Source: Gnetum montanum (Eukaryota > Streptophyta > Gnetopsida > Gnetales > Gnetaceae). From it: a DNA stretch of 64,000 nt. A program made the position numbers and the translations under genes. Every line of letters starts with the position of its first letter. The stretch's first letter is position 1. Positions 10,991-24,192 of the stretch are shown here, piece by piece. Under the pieces are notes generated by a model. That model was given only the letters and a program-made list of their open reading frames with translations, did not search any database and was not told the origin of the DNA. The stretch lies in contig MNCI01022611.1 of NCBI GenBank assembly GCA_015680685.1, positions 1,252,800 through 1,316,799 of the forward strand, written 5' to 3'.

Positions 10991-13539
10991 CCAATAATGA
11001 TGCCTACAAATGCATACCAAGTAAATTAGAATATGTTCTCAATTATGCCTTAACTTGCATGCATGTTCATTGTGCCAATGAATGTATTTTGAATTATCAT
11101 CACCAATCATGCTTAAGTATCCTTATTCCACTCCTAGGTATGGGTGGAATCCAAGAACACTTGTTTAAATAAAATAAAAAATAATTTAATCTCATTAGGT
11201 AGATAGAATAGTGATTTGAACTTCTAATAACAAGTGAGAGTTTTAAGGTTCCATAATTAAAACTGAACTATGATGTATGCATGCTACTATGCATGGCCAT
11301 GTATGCAAGTTAAGGCACAACTAAGAGACTTCTTGGAACATACACCTTAAGAAGATTTGTAACAATGAAGTAAGTTTTGAACCTATGGTTAATTTATTAC
11401 TTTATTTGATAATTTGATAGGTAGCGATGAGTAAAACATTGATAAACATTTTGGATGTATCAATCTAGATATAAATATGTAATGGAATATACTACATTAA
11501 TTACACCATGGTTAGAAGCATATAAAAATTTTAAGTGCACCATATGAAATCTAAAAAAATTTAGAAAATATGTTATAAATTCTTTTATCTTCTAGTTTTG
11601 ATGACCACTTGCAAAATAGAAGTGTACGTTGCAACAAAATGTTGGGCCTCATTTGTGTCTAATGATGTCATCATTACAAGTAATGGAGAATGAAATCATA
11701 TCAGTGTTCTTGGTGACTAGGGGCATCTTGCTAGAATACCAGCTCTTACAATTACCAATGATTGCTATGTTACCGGTTTGCTACATGGGATCATTCATTT
11801 CTACATGACCTATAACTTTTCAAAAGATAATTTTCCCCTTGTGTTTCATTCCCTAATCCAATTTTTGTAAGTTTGTATAAGTTACCATGTGTAAGATAAA
11901 TCCTAAAAGAATGATTTTTATGGCTTATTAGCTAACACTAGCATATTCAAATCTTAGAAGTCAATGAGGCACTGCTTAGTTGATTACAAAATGCAACTTA
12001 TGATTTGCAAGTCACAAGTTTGACTTTATCATTAAGTCTTGTGTAAGTTCTACAAACGTTTCATGTTATATTTGCTAAAAATTTACTAAAATTGAAACTA
12101 AAACTTTATTATGTTTGAAGACCCATAGGATCTAGTGGATATATATTACATTTTCATAAAAAATAAAGACAAAATCTACAAGTTCACCAATACCAATAGA
12201 AGCAATGAAAACAACTTCCATAATTTTTTATTGTAATATTATAATGCTCTCTCAAATGGGTAGTCACATCATAGAAAAGTAATACATAAAACTCACCCTC
12301 AATGGCTTGTAACCTACATAACCTATAGGTGTTCTCATCTTAATGAACTTAAATCCATCTTCCACTCTCAATTCTAAGATGATGCAAACTTAAGCAAAGC
12401 TTGATAATGGCACTCTGATACTTAATTGGAATAATAAATGAGAGATAATTAGCTTCTATATCTAGTTTATTAGATCTATTGTAATGTAAATAAAATTGTT
12501 TCTTACCTTCTATATTAGACCAAAACTGTGTTAAAACCTTCTGCTTAATTAATTGACAAATATACAAAGGATTTTTCTCACTTTCTCCCAAGAAATATTA
12601 TATTTTCTCAACAATTGCATTCCCTTAAAATATTAATTATTGTTTCATGAATCCTTAAGAACTACTTTAGAAAGCTTCTCTTACCTTGAGGTATGTAAGC
12701 TATAAGTGTATACATTGAATTGGCATAAGGATTCTACTTGTAAAGGTAATAAATCACATTCACATAATAACATTCAGTAAGATATTTTCACCTTTACCTT
12801 TAACTCATTAAGACAAAAAAAAATTATCCTTTTCTAATATCTTTTCAAAGTTTAACACTAAGTCCAAGTTCCTAAATAACACATTCATACAATATAATAT
12901 AGTATGATAAATGACTGATTGAAAACTTTATTTTTTTACCTTCCAAGCCTATAATCCTAAATCCTTGCACTTATTTTTGAAATCATACAAAGAATTGAAA
13001 CCTTGTGCTATTATTTCTTTGATGTAATTTTTCCACTTGTAATTGTTCATATAAATGAAACCAAAATATTTAAAATATTATACTATTTACACATGATTAC
13101 ATTCAAAAACATTCTTAAAATAATATGTAGCCCCTAACCCCTAGATATATAGCCAACATGAAACATTCATAGAACTTTATAACTTAGTGTTACCCCTGTA
13201 GAAATCAAATTCATAACTTAAATTTTTCAAATCAAGAGTCTTATCACTAGGCCAACCTATTATTGCTTGGATTTATGCATGATGTTAGGCTTCTAGAATC
13301 CTTTTACTATGATTGGTAGAATTATCTTAATCATTGAATATATCTTAATTTATCAAGACTATTAATTATAACCTAGGGAAAATGACGTATAATCCTAGTG
13401 GTAAGAATCTTGATTTAAAAGCTCCAAATCATGGGTTTAATTCTAGTAAGTAAAGCTAAGTTATAACATTCTAATTAGATTATATATTTTGAGGTGTTCT
13501 TATTTCGAGGTTCTAACAACCCCCACTCCCCAAAAGATA
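10991..13539. other. AT-rich region without recognisable gene
   Basis: Nothing beyond short random open frames was seen on either strand. No LTR pair, tRNA or domain motif was recognised. Confidence 0.55.
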
Positions 13540-14200
13540 TTAATAATAAGAAAAAAATTATATTACATCATGCACATAACATGGAGTAGAAAACATAAAA
13601 AACATTCAAATTTTAAAAATTTTCACTCAAGTGTACCATTTTATAATTAATGCTTTAACAAATCAAGTGAAGAAAATTATTTTTTATTAGGGAGAAAGAT
13701 ATCACTTCTAACAACATTTACATCACTTTCAACATTAATTATTGAATTTAAACTATTGATTATAAGTTAGTTATGTGATATATATCTTGGAATAAATTCT
13801 TCAACCTCTTCTTATTATTGGTTTATCTTAACCATTAATTTTAACGTGAGTTATCAAAATCATTGATTTTATTTAAATTGGAAAAATGTTAAGTTCTTTA
13901 GACAAATGTTCTCATGTGAATTATCTCATCCAATGATTTATTCTAGGGATGGCATTGAATCCTGATAAGCAAAAAAATTAGAAAATATGAAAAGATTAAC
14001 ACTTAGTAGAAACTATGAAAAATAATGTGAAAAGAAAAAATTTTCAATTTTAGAGGTGTCTACTCAGGTGTACAATCTTACAAATAATGGTTTGAAAAAT
14101 AAAGAGAGAAAATTAATTGTTAGTAGGGAGGATGATCTTAGTCTTAATAACATTTATATCACTTTCAACATTTTTGCTTAAACTTAAATATTAAAAAAAT
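13540..14200. repeat. Diverged local direct repeat
   Basis: About 225 bp at 13540-13765 recurs, diverged, at 13965-14200. Shared blocks include AACATTTA(C/T)ATCACTTTCAACATT, a TTTTCA...GTGTAC stretch, and TTA(G)TAGGGAG followed by A-rich sequence. The two copies are about 430 bp apart in the same orientation. The family was not identified and no coding content was seen. Confidence 0.65.
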
Positions 14201-16341
14201 TTGAGGTAGTATTACAAATATTTAGTGAAATATCAACATTTGTAGGAAAGGAAGATCTAATAGAAAATGATGGAACATATTTTTCATCATATTATCAATC
14301 ATTATTTTTATTGCATCAAGATTCTTTACTATTGGCTATAGCCCACTTATCAACATGAGTTTTAATTTCTGAGTTAATAATATTCTTGTTAGATAAGGAA
14401 AATTTTGTCTTACAAGCCATCTATCTAGTTTGATTAATGCTTTTTTGAGTTTGCTTGATTCTTTTTATAGTACCATAAAAATATTCTTAGAAGCTTCTAT
14501 TTTCTCTAATTTCTTTATTGTGATTGAATTATTCTTATTATTGACATTAACTTGATTTTTCATATTATAACTTTAAATTTTTTTAATGTTTAAATTGAAT
14601 ATAATTTTTTTTCTTTTAGCATCTTTTTTCTTGAGTAAAAAAGGATAAGTGTTACACAATCGTCCTTCACAATGACAAAAGTTTTAAAGAGCAGGAAGAT
14701 TATAATATGTAATTGGCTAAATATAAGTATTACCATTTTTTATAATACCAATTCCTTTTTTAAAATTTAGAATATTAATTTCCATAAAAAACATTTATGA
14801 AAACTAAATGTTATATAAATAAATTCCATATAATTAATGGGACAAACAAGACTAATCATTTCCTACTAAGATTTCTACAAAATAAATAGAACATTAAATA
14901 GCTTAACAAAACAAAGAACTTTAGAATATTCTATAGATTAGACATCAAAATCTAGAGTTCACTTATGAATGATTAGCACTGCATGGTTATGTATAAATGA
15001 TCCTATATCTTGCACATGTTACACCATCAAAGCATTTTCTAGATTAAGAAGAAGGGAAAAACAAGAATAATATTAGATATGATTGACTTGAATGTCATCT
15101 TTTATCATCACATCATTTAATTGGGAAGCAAAACTTCAATTACAAGCCAACTAACCTAGTATTTAAATGAACACATATTGTAATGTAAGATCAATAGCTA
15201 GTAACTCATACACATCATTAGGAAGAACAAAGTGTCTTAGCTGCATCAACATCATTAGAAGAAAGTATCATAAATTATTAACCAATAACTTTTAAATCTC
15301 TAATTTGAGAATCAACAAAAATTTCTACATTGATAGAAGAAGTAGAAATTTTAATATTGGTTCAAGAATTTGGGAGTGATATAGAATCCTCCATAGAAAA
15401 ATTCTAAAAATAAAAACTAAATCCAATAGATAAAAAAGAAGAGAGAAAATTTAGATCTAGAAAAAATTCATCTATTCTCATTTATCTTAATGATTAATAT
15501 GAAAGCATAGATTCCTAGGTGTGGCCGATAAAAAATGCTGATATTGTTATTTTTTAATAAATTAAATTCATCTCTCTCATTCTTTCTCTTCTTGAATTTA
15601 AAGATCCTTGGAAGGCCTTAATACTCAAAGCCTTGTACTTGCATGTAGAATCTACTAATCTTAGATGAAATCTTTTGTGATTACCAACCTATATGAAAAT
15701 TCTTGTGGTGCTAAAAACTTCTTACTTATGGTTCTAGGTCAATGAACGATGCTTATTATGATTTGGAAGTTATTTCTTTATTATAAATAACTTTCTTTAT
15801 GCCTTACCATATTTGGAAATATGTAATTTGATATGTCTAGTTTTCCTTCCAATCTATCTTCTACATTTGCATGAAAATATGTTTCTCTTCATTCTTGGGT
15901 GTTTACTTGAAAAAATCATAATTATAAACAATGAAAGAAATATTTTTTTCTCATTATCTATGATGAGTTAGCTAATAAAATTTATACATGTAAAATCCTC
16001 AAAAACTTTCTTACAATGCGAAAAACCAAAAAATAATGTAAAAGATGTTCAGAAACTAGGGTTATGTTATGTTCTTTTTAAATTTTTAAAAATTAAAATA
16101 ATTTTATTAATATAAAATTTACATAATTATATCTCTTAGAATATTAAGAATATGATCTTGAAATTTTACCTACATGATTTTGTGGATATTAGCTTTTAAT
16201 AAAACCAAGAATCATGAAAATATTTTTTTAAAATAAGGAAGATATAGTTATTACTTTGACTATCACTTACTCTATTAGGGTTTTAAATAATAAAAAATCT
16301 TATAATTTGCACAAATTGTATCTCTAAATCTAGACGTTACG
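14201..16341. other. AT-rich region without recognisable gene
   Basis: Low-complexity A/T-rich DNA with no supported feature. It forms the left flank of the nested retrotransposon cluster. Confidence 0.5.
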
Positions 16342-17220
16342 TAATGAGTAGAAAGAGTTCCATGCATCTGGCCATACAAATTATAAGTGCTATATGCAAC
16401 CTGATTGTAATTCATGGATAGAATAATATGATCTCTAGAATATTTATACCTTATCATTAATCATTGTTTTTCCACTTGAGTTAGGTACAGCTAAATGTAT
16501 ATGGTTTAAGTTAAAGTGAGATATATGAATTGATATTGATTAACACAAAGAAAGTTAAAGTAAAATCAAATGATTGAATATTGAATACTAATTCTAAAAA
16601 GCAATAGAAATAAATCCTAAGTTATCCTAATAACAATAAACATCCATTCCCAACGTTCTATACATGTCCTAAGCTAGTATAACTACCATTGGGATTATGA
16701 ACCAACATGCTATTAGGCATACCAAGCAATATCACTACCAAGTTACTAGACAATTATACGTCATGCTCGAAACTAGTCAAACTTATTTTGTTGAGTTCTT
16801 AATATACAATGGGTTTGTAAACATAACTCTAAGTATAATTAGAAATAAATGACAAAAGATTGTAAATTGCATTAAAAAGTAAAATTCTACTCTAAGTGAA
16901 ATTCTATAATAATAAAAAATAATCTTAATCTTTATTTTTGACCATGAAATATATATATAGGAATATTTCACTCAAATAAAGATGTTGTACAACTACTTTG
17001 GATCAGACTATGACTACTCTTGGACTAACTCTAAATTCACAAAATGAAACTGCAAGAGTTCTACTTCTATGGACTAAAATTATGCATTAAATGTAATCAT
17101 TGGTTAGTATTTATAGATATCACCAACTCCAAGTATATCGCATTTATCATATTGTATAAAGACAAGTGATATCGTAGTTATCATATTATAGGTGCAATAT
17201 CACAACCCACTTATTTATCA
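16342..17220 (-). repeat. 3' LTR of element X (oldest layer of the nest)
   Basis: This ~880 bp segment is a diverged relative of the LTRs at 17634-18516 and 57493-58333, and in reverse complement of 21292-22179. Shared landmarks are a block resembling AATCTTTATTTTCAGTCATG, a GTATGGTTTAA block, and repeated near-palindromic GATATC words at its right end. It ends ...TTTATCA and is followed by TACCCCCATAACTTAGT. That is the complement of the polypurine tract found beside the F1 LTR at 48331-48346, so this is a minus-strand 3' LTR. Confidence 0.7.
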
Positions 17221-17236
17221 TACCCCCATAACTTAG
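17221..17236 (-). other. Polypurine tract of element X
   Basis: The minus strand reads ACTAAGTTATGGGGGTA directly before the LTR. It matches the F1 tract TTTAGTCGTGGGGGTA (48331-48346) apart from a few changes. In the family this tract primes plus-strand DNA synthesis. Confidence 0.65.
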
Positions 17237-17633
17237 TAAAAACTTATCCTCAATTCAAGAAAAAGTGGAGCTAACTTTCTTACAATATTTTGGAGCCAAC
17301 CTGACTAACTAACCAAAATAATAACAAAATAAATTAACATAATTACTACATTACATCATTTATTTTCTTAGCCAAATTTTCAAAAATATTTTGTTGATCA
17401 AAGTATTTCATCTTTCAAAATTCAACTCTACATTTGCAATGTGTAGTTTTTATTACACTTGATTATAAAATTTATGTTCCTATTTATACAATGATTGATT
17501 TATATCATCTTTATATGGTTTATAGTAGTTATTCCATCAAGGATAGACTCCCAATGAGGCATCTATTAAAAAGTGATATTCACTTTAGCCTTTGATAATC
17601 TAGTTTCCTTCTCATTGATGTGCTTTTGCATGT
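17237..17633 (-). pseudogene. Accessory-ORF fragment of element X, left piece
   Basis: The minus-strand reading at 17575-17633 is MQKHINEKETRLSKAKVNI. It lines up with the coiled-coil accessory ORF of Z (MYKQINERKI, then MVKAKISS, near 18620-18660) and of F1 (QVVKKEIHMAKAHINTL, near 47505-47545). The piece is cut at 17633 by the LTR of Z, and the upstream part of the same ORF reappears at 58334 on the other side of Z. The remainder, towards the polypurine tract, is too decayed to read. Confidence 0.55.
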
Positions 17634-18516
17634 TGATGAGCAATTGGATATTTCAACACCCAACCATACAAGTCACAAGTGTACACATGTGGCCTAATTA
17701 TAATCCATGGATGGCCTATGTAGATTTACTAGTAGTTGATGTTAGGTTCATGATCGTTGTCTTATCACACTGAGTTAGTGAAGTTCAAGTTGTATGGTTT
17801 AACTCTTAGTAAGGGATATGATACACTAATGTTGTTTGGCTTTAGTTATCCTAAGTGTCAACATAGTAAAAATGAAGATAAAGACTAAGATAAGATCTAA
17901 GTCTATGTCTAAAAGAAATGTAAATCTATGCTAGCCTATGGTGATAAGTATCTATTATTATCTTGTCATACACATCAAGGGCTCATGTAACTATCACTAG
18001 GATTACCAAGTGAATCCACTACTAAGTGAATCAAGTGAACTTACTACTGGGTTACCAAAATGATTACACTTCACACTCAAATCCAGTCATACTTATATTT
18101 TTTTACTAAAATACATTGAAAAAGTAAAGTATTTTGAAAATGTAAATGACTTAAGAAAATTAAGCATGCTGAAAGATAAAATTAAGCTACGTAAAAATGA
18201 GCTAAGTGGAATGCTGCAATGGTGAGAAACATTATTGATCTTTATTTTCAGTCATGAACTGTACCCAAGAACAATCTACTTGAACAAAGATTATGTATGA
18301 TTATTAGACACTACACTACAAGCATTCACTCTATCAATAATTCTAAATCACAAAAACAAACTTCAAGAAGTTGATGAAGTGTTGGTGAAAGTTATTCATT
18401 TGACACAATGATGGATTCATATTTATAGCCATGACCATGGTGCACTATATCATATCAACAATGATGTATACATAGCTATGATATTATAGATACAACATCA
18501 CAATTGATTAATAATC
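17634..18516 (-). repeat. 3' LTR of element Z
   Basis: Collinear with 57493-58333 over its whole length. Both begin TGATGAG and then share the words CAACCATACAA, AAGATAAGATCTAAGTCTA, CTATGCTAGCCTATGG, and TTTTCAGTCATGAA. The right end carries GATATT/GATACAACATC-like words as in the other LTRs of the family. The left flank (17575-17633) is accessory-ORF sequence of element X. Confidence 0.78.
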
Positions 18517-18599
18517 ATGGATAGAATAATATGATCTATAGACTATTTTATAATGAAGTGTAAAAAAAAAAGTACACATGAGTGTTTGTGTTGTGATTG

Positions 18600-20746
18600 A
18601 GCTAATCTTGGCCTTGACCATCTAGATTTTCCTTTCATTAATTTGTTTGTACATGTTCAATTGATCTCTAAAGTGCTCTTTTAGCCTTTCATCCTTTTTG
18701 GCCTCATTTTACCATGCACTAATTTTAATAGCTAACTTTTATCATATTGCACAAACTTCTTCCATCAATAGGGTCTTATTCCTTTTAGCCAATTTTCTCA
18801 TGTGAAGGTTGAGTTTGGTAAAATACTCTCTCAGTTAATGAATGCTTTCTTCTAGGACATTCTTTTGCTTCTGAATGCTTGTGAACCTCATCTTTTCAAC
18901 AGCAATTCTTTTATTCTCTTCCTCTAAGGCAATCAATGCTTTGGCATAATCATAACTTTGTGCTTCTACTACTAAGGTGTTTCATTTGCCTTTTCTCTTT
19001 CCATCTCCATCCGAATATTTTTTACTATTAGCTAACTTATCTATTTAGTTTTAAATTGTTCTAATTATTCTAGCATAACATTTCATGTAGGATCTTATCT
19101 CTCTACTCTTAATGTAGCTAATTCTACTTATAACCTCTACATTTTGTTTTCTGAATGTTCAGCTCTAGTTTCTATCATTACTAACTTGTCCTTAGTTAAA
19201 ATAAGTTTATACTACACTGTAGTGATATCATTGAGGATATCAAAAAGAATTTGCATTACTTGCCGTATCTACAAGAATCAATCTAAAATGTCTTCGTGCT
19301 CTTATGGGGCCACGGAGGTTTCTCCTATGGTTTTAACATATTTGGCTCCAATTATATCTACTAGTGACACAATGATAATTTTAAATGATACTTTAATATG
19401 ATCTATAATAACCTCAAATGCTTCTAATGCATCTTGGTGTTACATAACCACTACTATGGCTTCTTCACCTATTTCTAGCATGACTTCAAAGGATGTAGTG
19501 TTTCCAAACATTTATTGTATCAAATCCTCACCTTCTCCTACCTATAATGAAATTTGATCACTAGTGGTATTTTTTGATACTACAAACCTTCTTGGATTTT
19601 CTCTTACTTGATACATACTAGAGACACCTCTATTTCCCTAGCTAATAGTTTTAGCATTTTTCTACAAATGGCCCATGGAATATCTATAATATTGTTGTGT
19701 TGGTGGAGCATTTGGTCTTGGCCTATCACCAACTAGTGTTGCCTACTATGTCCTTCTTTCTCTTGTCCCAAAGCTAGGAAATTTTCTACTAGTTTGAATC
19801 TTGCAAATTCCTTAATTTCCACTAGCCTATCTAGTTGATCTTTCTTGGAAGGCACTAGCTTTGAGATCTCAGCATAGAATGCATTCTAGCCTTTTTTAAG
19901 AACATCATTGGTATATCCCAGATTTCCTTCTTATCTACATAGTCTTCTGATAAGACAAGCAAATGGTAATGTGAGTTTCTCTGCCTTCTTCTCCTCAAAT
20001 CTCCTCTAAATTTCCAAAAACAATAGATGAACCATGTTTGCTTGTAATTTTTCCATTAACATAGTGCTTCCTATAAATGCATAGGTGGAAATTTTATTTA
20101 CTCTTTTAGTTGGGAAGATGTGATAGGTCTCAATCTTGAAATAGATCTTTTCTTTAGTAGACAATCCACTGTGTTCCTTTTTAGTTGTTTTGTAGGCCCT
20201 TTCTAGTCATAGCTTCTTTGCATATATGTCAAACCTTGTAGATATTTGTGCAATCTTGGCTCCAAAATTAGGAAGATTCAATACCTTAGCTATTACCTCT
20301 AATTAATATGGCATTATGATTCTTTCAATCCTAATATCAGCATCATCTTTTTTATTTTTCCAAAATTAATATACTTCCCCTATATACCATTCACCATTGC
20401 ACAATAGTATGGGCCAAAGAGGAGAGGCTTGGAGTTGCTCTATGACATTAGCAAGTGCAAACTCCATGAATATTCCAAAATTGAGTTCCATAATAACTAT
20501 GGACTTTTCTTAAATGGCTTAGAGGTAATTTTTTGATAGCATGAGGTGTTGGTCTTTTCCTTGAGTAGATAGAACCTCAACTTCAACTTATGTGAATTAT
20601 TTTGTTGCTAGTGTAGGTTGATGAATGTTGTAAGACTAGGCCTCTTACTAAGGTTACAAAGTTTGATCTCCAACTTTTTCTCTTCCTCTAGGTCTTTTAC
20701 CTCTTTGTTGTAAGGGTCCTTCAACTGCCAATCTTTTAGGAACCAT
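18600..20746 (-). pseudogene. Accessory ORF of element Z (plant transposon protein-like region plus coiled coil)
   Basis: The ATG at 20746 (minus strand) directly follows a splice-acceptor-like TTATGATTGCAG. The N-terminus is basic (MVPKRLAVEG, then GKRPRGRE). Next comes a conserved block with IVIMELNFGIFMEFA, SPLWPIL and EWYIGEVY. It is followed by STKEKIYFKIETYHIFP and LEI*RRFEEKKAEKLTLPF then CLIRRLCR, which resembles the 'putative plant transposon protein' domain found in accessory ORFs of plant Ty3/gypsy elements. The distal part (about 18600-19050) is a Lys/Glu-rich coiled coil (DYAKALIALEEENKRIAVEK). F1 (26512-27555 and 46441-48170) encodes the same protein. Numerous stops are present. 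The function of this protein is not known. Confidence 0.72.
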
Positions 20747-20760
20747 CTGCAATCATAAAG
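20747..20760 (-). promoter_or_regulatory. Candidate 3' splice site before the Z accessory ORF
   Basis: The minus strand reads TTTATGATTGCAG and then ATGGT. The same arrangement, TTTGTGATTGTAG then ATGGC, precedes the F1 accessory ORF at 26499-26514. Conservation in two independently decaying copies supports a functional acceptor in the ancestor. Confidence 0.5.
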
Positions 20761-21291
20761 AATTCATCTATGTTTACCCAAAGATTTTAAATAAGTATCT
20801 AATGGTTTGTAATCCTCTTTCAAGTCCTTATATTTGATCAAAATCTATCCTTGTTATTACTTTTTAGCTCTAATTAAGATTGCAAAGTTAGAAAAATTTT
20901 CAATAGAAACCTTGAACCATTGTATTTTCTAATGTGTTGCGAACAAGTTAGTTCTTTATGACCTTCCACAATTGTTATTTTCTTGTTCAATGTGTATTTG
21001 AATGATTAATTGGGAATAATAGTTATGTTTATTAGCTTTTATTCAATTATTTAGTTACAATATAATCAATTCTTATTGTTCTTATCCTTACTATGTTCTT
21101 CTAGGTGTTAGAAAAATTTTGTGAAAATTGCACAAACTATGCAACAATGCTCTTCCCTATGACTGAGCTGGTCATGATGTGATTAAGAGGGTTCAAGAAT
21201 CACACAAATTGGAGCTATGGTGAGGAAGTTATGAAGCTCTAAATTTTGGGTACTAAAGGATTAGAAAACTAGAATGAACTCCCTTCATATG
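20761..21291. other. Z interior between integrase and accessory ORF (left half)
   Basis: No coding remnant was recognised. The last five bases (ATATG, 21287-21291) are the left target-site duplication of F1. Confidence 0.5.
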
Positions 21292-22179
21292 TGATGAACC
21301 ATGATTTTTCAAGCTCCAATATCGAACCCACGATATTAGATCCACAATATCAAGTATGCAATATTGGGGCCTGGCTAATGATATAGGATAGGTGATATCA
21401 AGGTTCCTGTGTAAGCCTATAAATACCACATTTGGGCACACAAGAAAGGGTTAGGTTAGTATAGAAGTAGAATCTTTTTTGTTCATTTTTAGTTCATCTT
21501 AACTCTTTCCCTAGTGCATGCCCATAGTGTGATGATTGTAATTGTACGGAACCTTTATTTGAGTGTGATGTACTTGGACACGCACATGACTAGTAATAAA
21601 GATCGAGATTACTCCATCATTGCAACATTTAGTTAGTTTTAATTTCTTAATTTTTATTGTTATTTATTACTTTCTTAATTAATGTTTCTTTACCTTCCTT
21701 TACTATCCCTATTATTAAATGCAGAATGAGTATGACTTAATCATGAGGAATTACATGTGACTACTTGGTAACCCAGTAGCGTATCTAGGAGCGCTCAAGT
21801 AATATACACTTGGTAATCCTGAAAGTAATAGCTGAGGTCCAAGATGTGTATGGATGATTAAGGATAGATGCTCATCGCACTTAGGTTAGCTTAGACTTTG
21901 CTTCTCATTCCCTATTAGCTTAAAACAAAGTTATTTTCCATTGCCTCTAGGAGTAGCACTAGTTAGGATGACATCATACACCTCACTTTGAACTAAACCA
22001 TACATGAAAAAGAAAATACTAGTCTAGGTGGGAAGACAACAAACTATGATCAACATGTAACTATCTAGATACCACAACTAGCTCATCTACGAAGTTCAAC
22101 CTTTATTTGAGTGTGATGTACTTGGACACACACATGACTAGCAATAAAGATCTAGGTAGGGGTACCTCGCCACTTATCA
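21292..22179 (+). repeat. 5' LTR of F1
   Basis: Roughly 90% identical by eye to 48347-49217. A run of near-palindromic words (AATATCG, CGATATT, CAATATC, GATATAG, GATATC) fills 21315-21400, in the U3 part. A TATA box, CCTATAAATACC, lies at about 21417-21428. The body is shared in reverse complement with the X and Z LTRs, for example TTGAGTGTGATGTACTTGG and AATAAAGATCGAGATT. Confidence 0.92.
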
Positions 22180-22198
22180 TTGGTGTCGTTGTTGGGGA
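22180..22198 (+). other. Primer-binding site of F1 (tRNA-Asp type)
   Basis: TTGGTGTCGTTGTTGGGGA begins right after the LTR. It matches the Athila-type site TGGCGCCGTTGCCGGGGA, which is complementary to the 3' end of plant tRNA-Asp, apart from four changes that are all C-to-T. The consensus is from memory. In the family this site primes minus-strand synthesis. Confidence 0.75.
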
Positions 22199-22312
22199 TG
22201 GTGCTAGTTATCTAGATTAGTTATATCATATAAAATCACTGTAACAAATTATTCATGATATATATTTTAGAAAAGAGATTAATTTCAAGTAAGCCACACA
22301 TAATTCGTAATA

Positions 22313-24192
22313 ATGTCTAAATCACAAGATCATGCTAATGCCACAACTAGTGAGGCAATTCATTGGAGAACCAATGAATTATATGATGATGAAGATGAAG
22401 TTTGTAGTACTCAACCTCATGCAAGGATCCCCTATTTTCATGAACACCTTAATTGTACTCAAGGACTCTCATCATCCAACTATAATACCTCTAGTGAGGA
22501 TGGGACATCCCGTAGAACGAGGAGGCCCATAAGGCCTGGGACCTTCTCAATAGTTAACAAGAATTTATCCGGAGATGATTGGAACACTTACAAAAGTCAT
22601 AACGAGTTTTCCAATTCTTTCTCTTCCTCTACCCCTTCAACGTCAAGTCATGACATGGATGATCATCTTTCAAGGGATCAACATAGAACTAAAAATCAAG
22701 CTCACAAGAAACATCAAGAATGCCAACATGAATACGGACAACATCATTCCAACTCACAAATTCATAACCTACCTAGTGACGATGAACCCCTATTGGCCAC
22801 TAAGAGCCTAATGCATATACAAGAGGCTATTCGAATATCCTGCAAGCATCATAAAAAAATTTGTCTACCTAGGCTTGATTTAAACATTTTTCTCAAGTTT
22901 TTAGAAGGATATAATTTAGATTTGCAATAGCATTTACAAGCCTTCTATGATTCCTGTGCATGGAACAATATTGATAATAGATGGCAAAAACTTAATCTCT
23001 TTCCTATGACACTCATTGGCCAAGAAAAAGTATGGTATAGATTCGTAAAACCAAAATCAATTCGTAGATGGCCAACAATGGTAGAACTCTTTAATGAAAG
23101 ATATCAAACACATGCAAGAGTGTCAACCTTGAGGAGACAAATCCAAGAGTGGAAACAAGCACAACATGTACCCTTGGACATGGCCTTAGAAAGATATTAT
23201 GCATTGTTAAACAATTTCCCAAGCCATGGAATCTTTGAGGAGAGGCTAATGTATCACATCATGGATGGACTTCATAATGAAACAAGGGAGACTCTAGGGA
23301 TGTATGCCCCAAGTCAACTATATGAGCTACGGACCCACCAACTCCAAGAGCTTATCCAAGAGGTAACAAAAGAAGAAGGAGAAATAGCTAAATGGTAGAA
23401 TGTTGAAAGTTCTCAATAAGACCAAAATCTCAACTTAGCAAGGGTCCATGATCATGAAGAGGAGAAATGAACTCACTTCAAGGAGGTGGAATCATCTTTT
23501 CCAATCCTACAATCACTAGATGAAATCAAGGCAAAGATTAATAAAATGATGAAATGGGTACATAAAAGATATGAAGAATATTCTAACATTAGTAGGGGTA
23601 GAACTATGCCAAATCAAGAAACAAGATAGGACACCATGCAACAATCAGAATAAAGGGTTGAAGATAATAAAAATATACCAATCATACATATCAATGTAAT
23701 GTTTGTCTGTACGATCACCCCAAAGGCCAATGCCCAATCTTGTCACATTTACATGAGCATTGGGGAGGAATGCTACATCTAGATTTCATATAGAAATATT
23801 GAGTTCAACTAAAATGGCAAAAACCCTAGTCATGGGGGAATCCACTATCAACCAGACCATACCCTTTGTATGTCCCAACGTCAAATGCTTATTATGTGCA
23901 ACACCCGATTTCTCCAACCGGATCAACATCCTCTACTTTACCTCATCACTATCATTCTCCTAAGTACTATCCACCCATGTCCTCTCCAACAAGATCACCA
24001 CCTTATGTGCCTTACACTTTTCCTCAACCTCAATATTCCCATCCTTCACCTCCCTCTACATTGCCACCAATTGTACCAAAAGGTTTTACACCATATCACC
24101 AACCCACGAATGTTACTTATGCTACTACTATCAACAGCAATAGAGGTACTCAAAAGCATTCTTTCTTCAGGCATGGTCGTAGAAAGAAATAG
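22313..24192 (+). pseudogene. Gag remnant of F1
   Basis: One frame runs from the ATG at 22313 to 23398, broken by a TAG at 22928-22930. The N-terminal part is hydrophilic, rich in Ser/His/Asn. The segment 23006-23398 is the retrotransposon Gag core, with WPTMVELFNERY, LRRQIQEWKQAQHVP, ERYYALLNNFPSHG and YHIMDGLHNETRETLG. After a frameshift and several stops, a zinc knuckle of the Athila type lies at 23695-23733: CNVCLYDHPKGQC, that is CX2CX3HX4C. A Pro/Tyr/Ser-rich tail continues in the same frame to 24192. Gag would assemble the particle and package RNA. At least three disabling stops plus a frameshift make it a pseudogene. Confidence 0.85.

Noticed and set aside
10672-11029. Overlapping His/Thr- and Cys/Val-rich open frames on both strands
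   Set aside because: They are translations of the TG/TGCA microsatellite and have no codon structure of their own.
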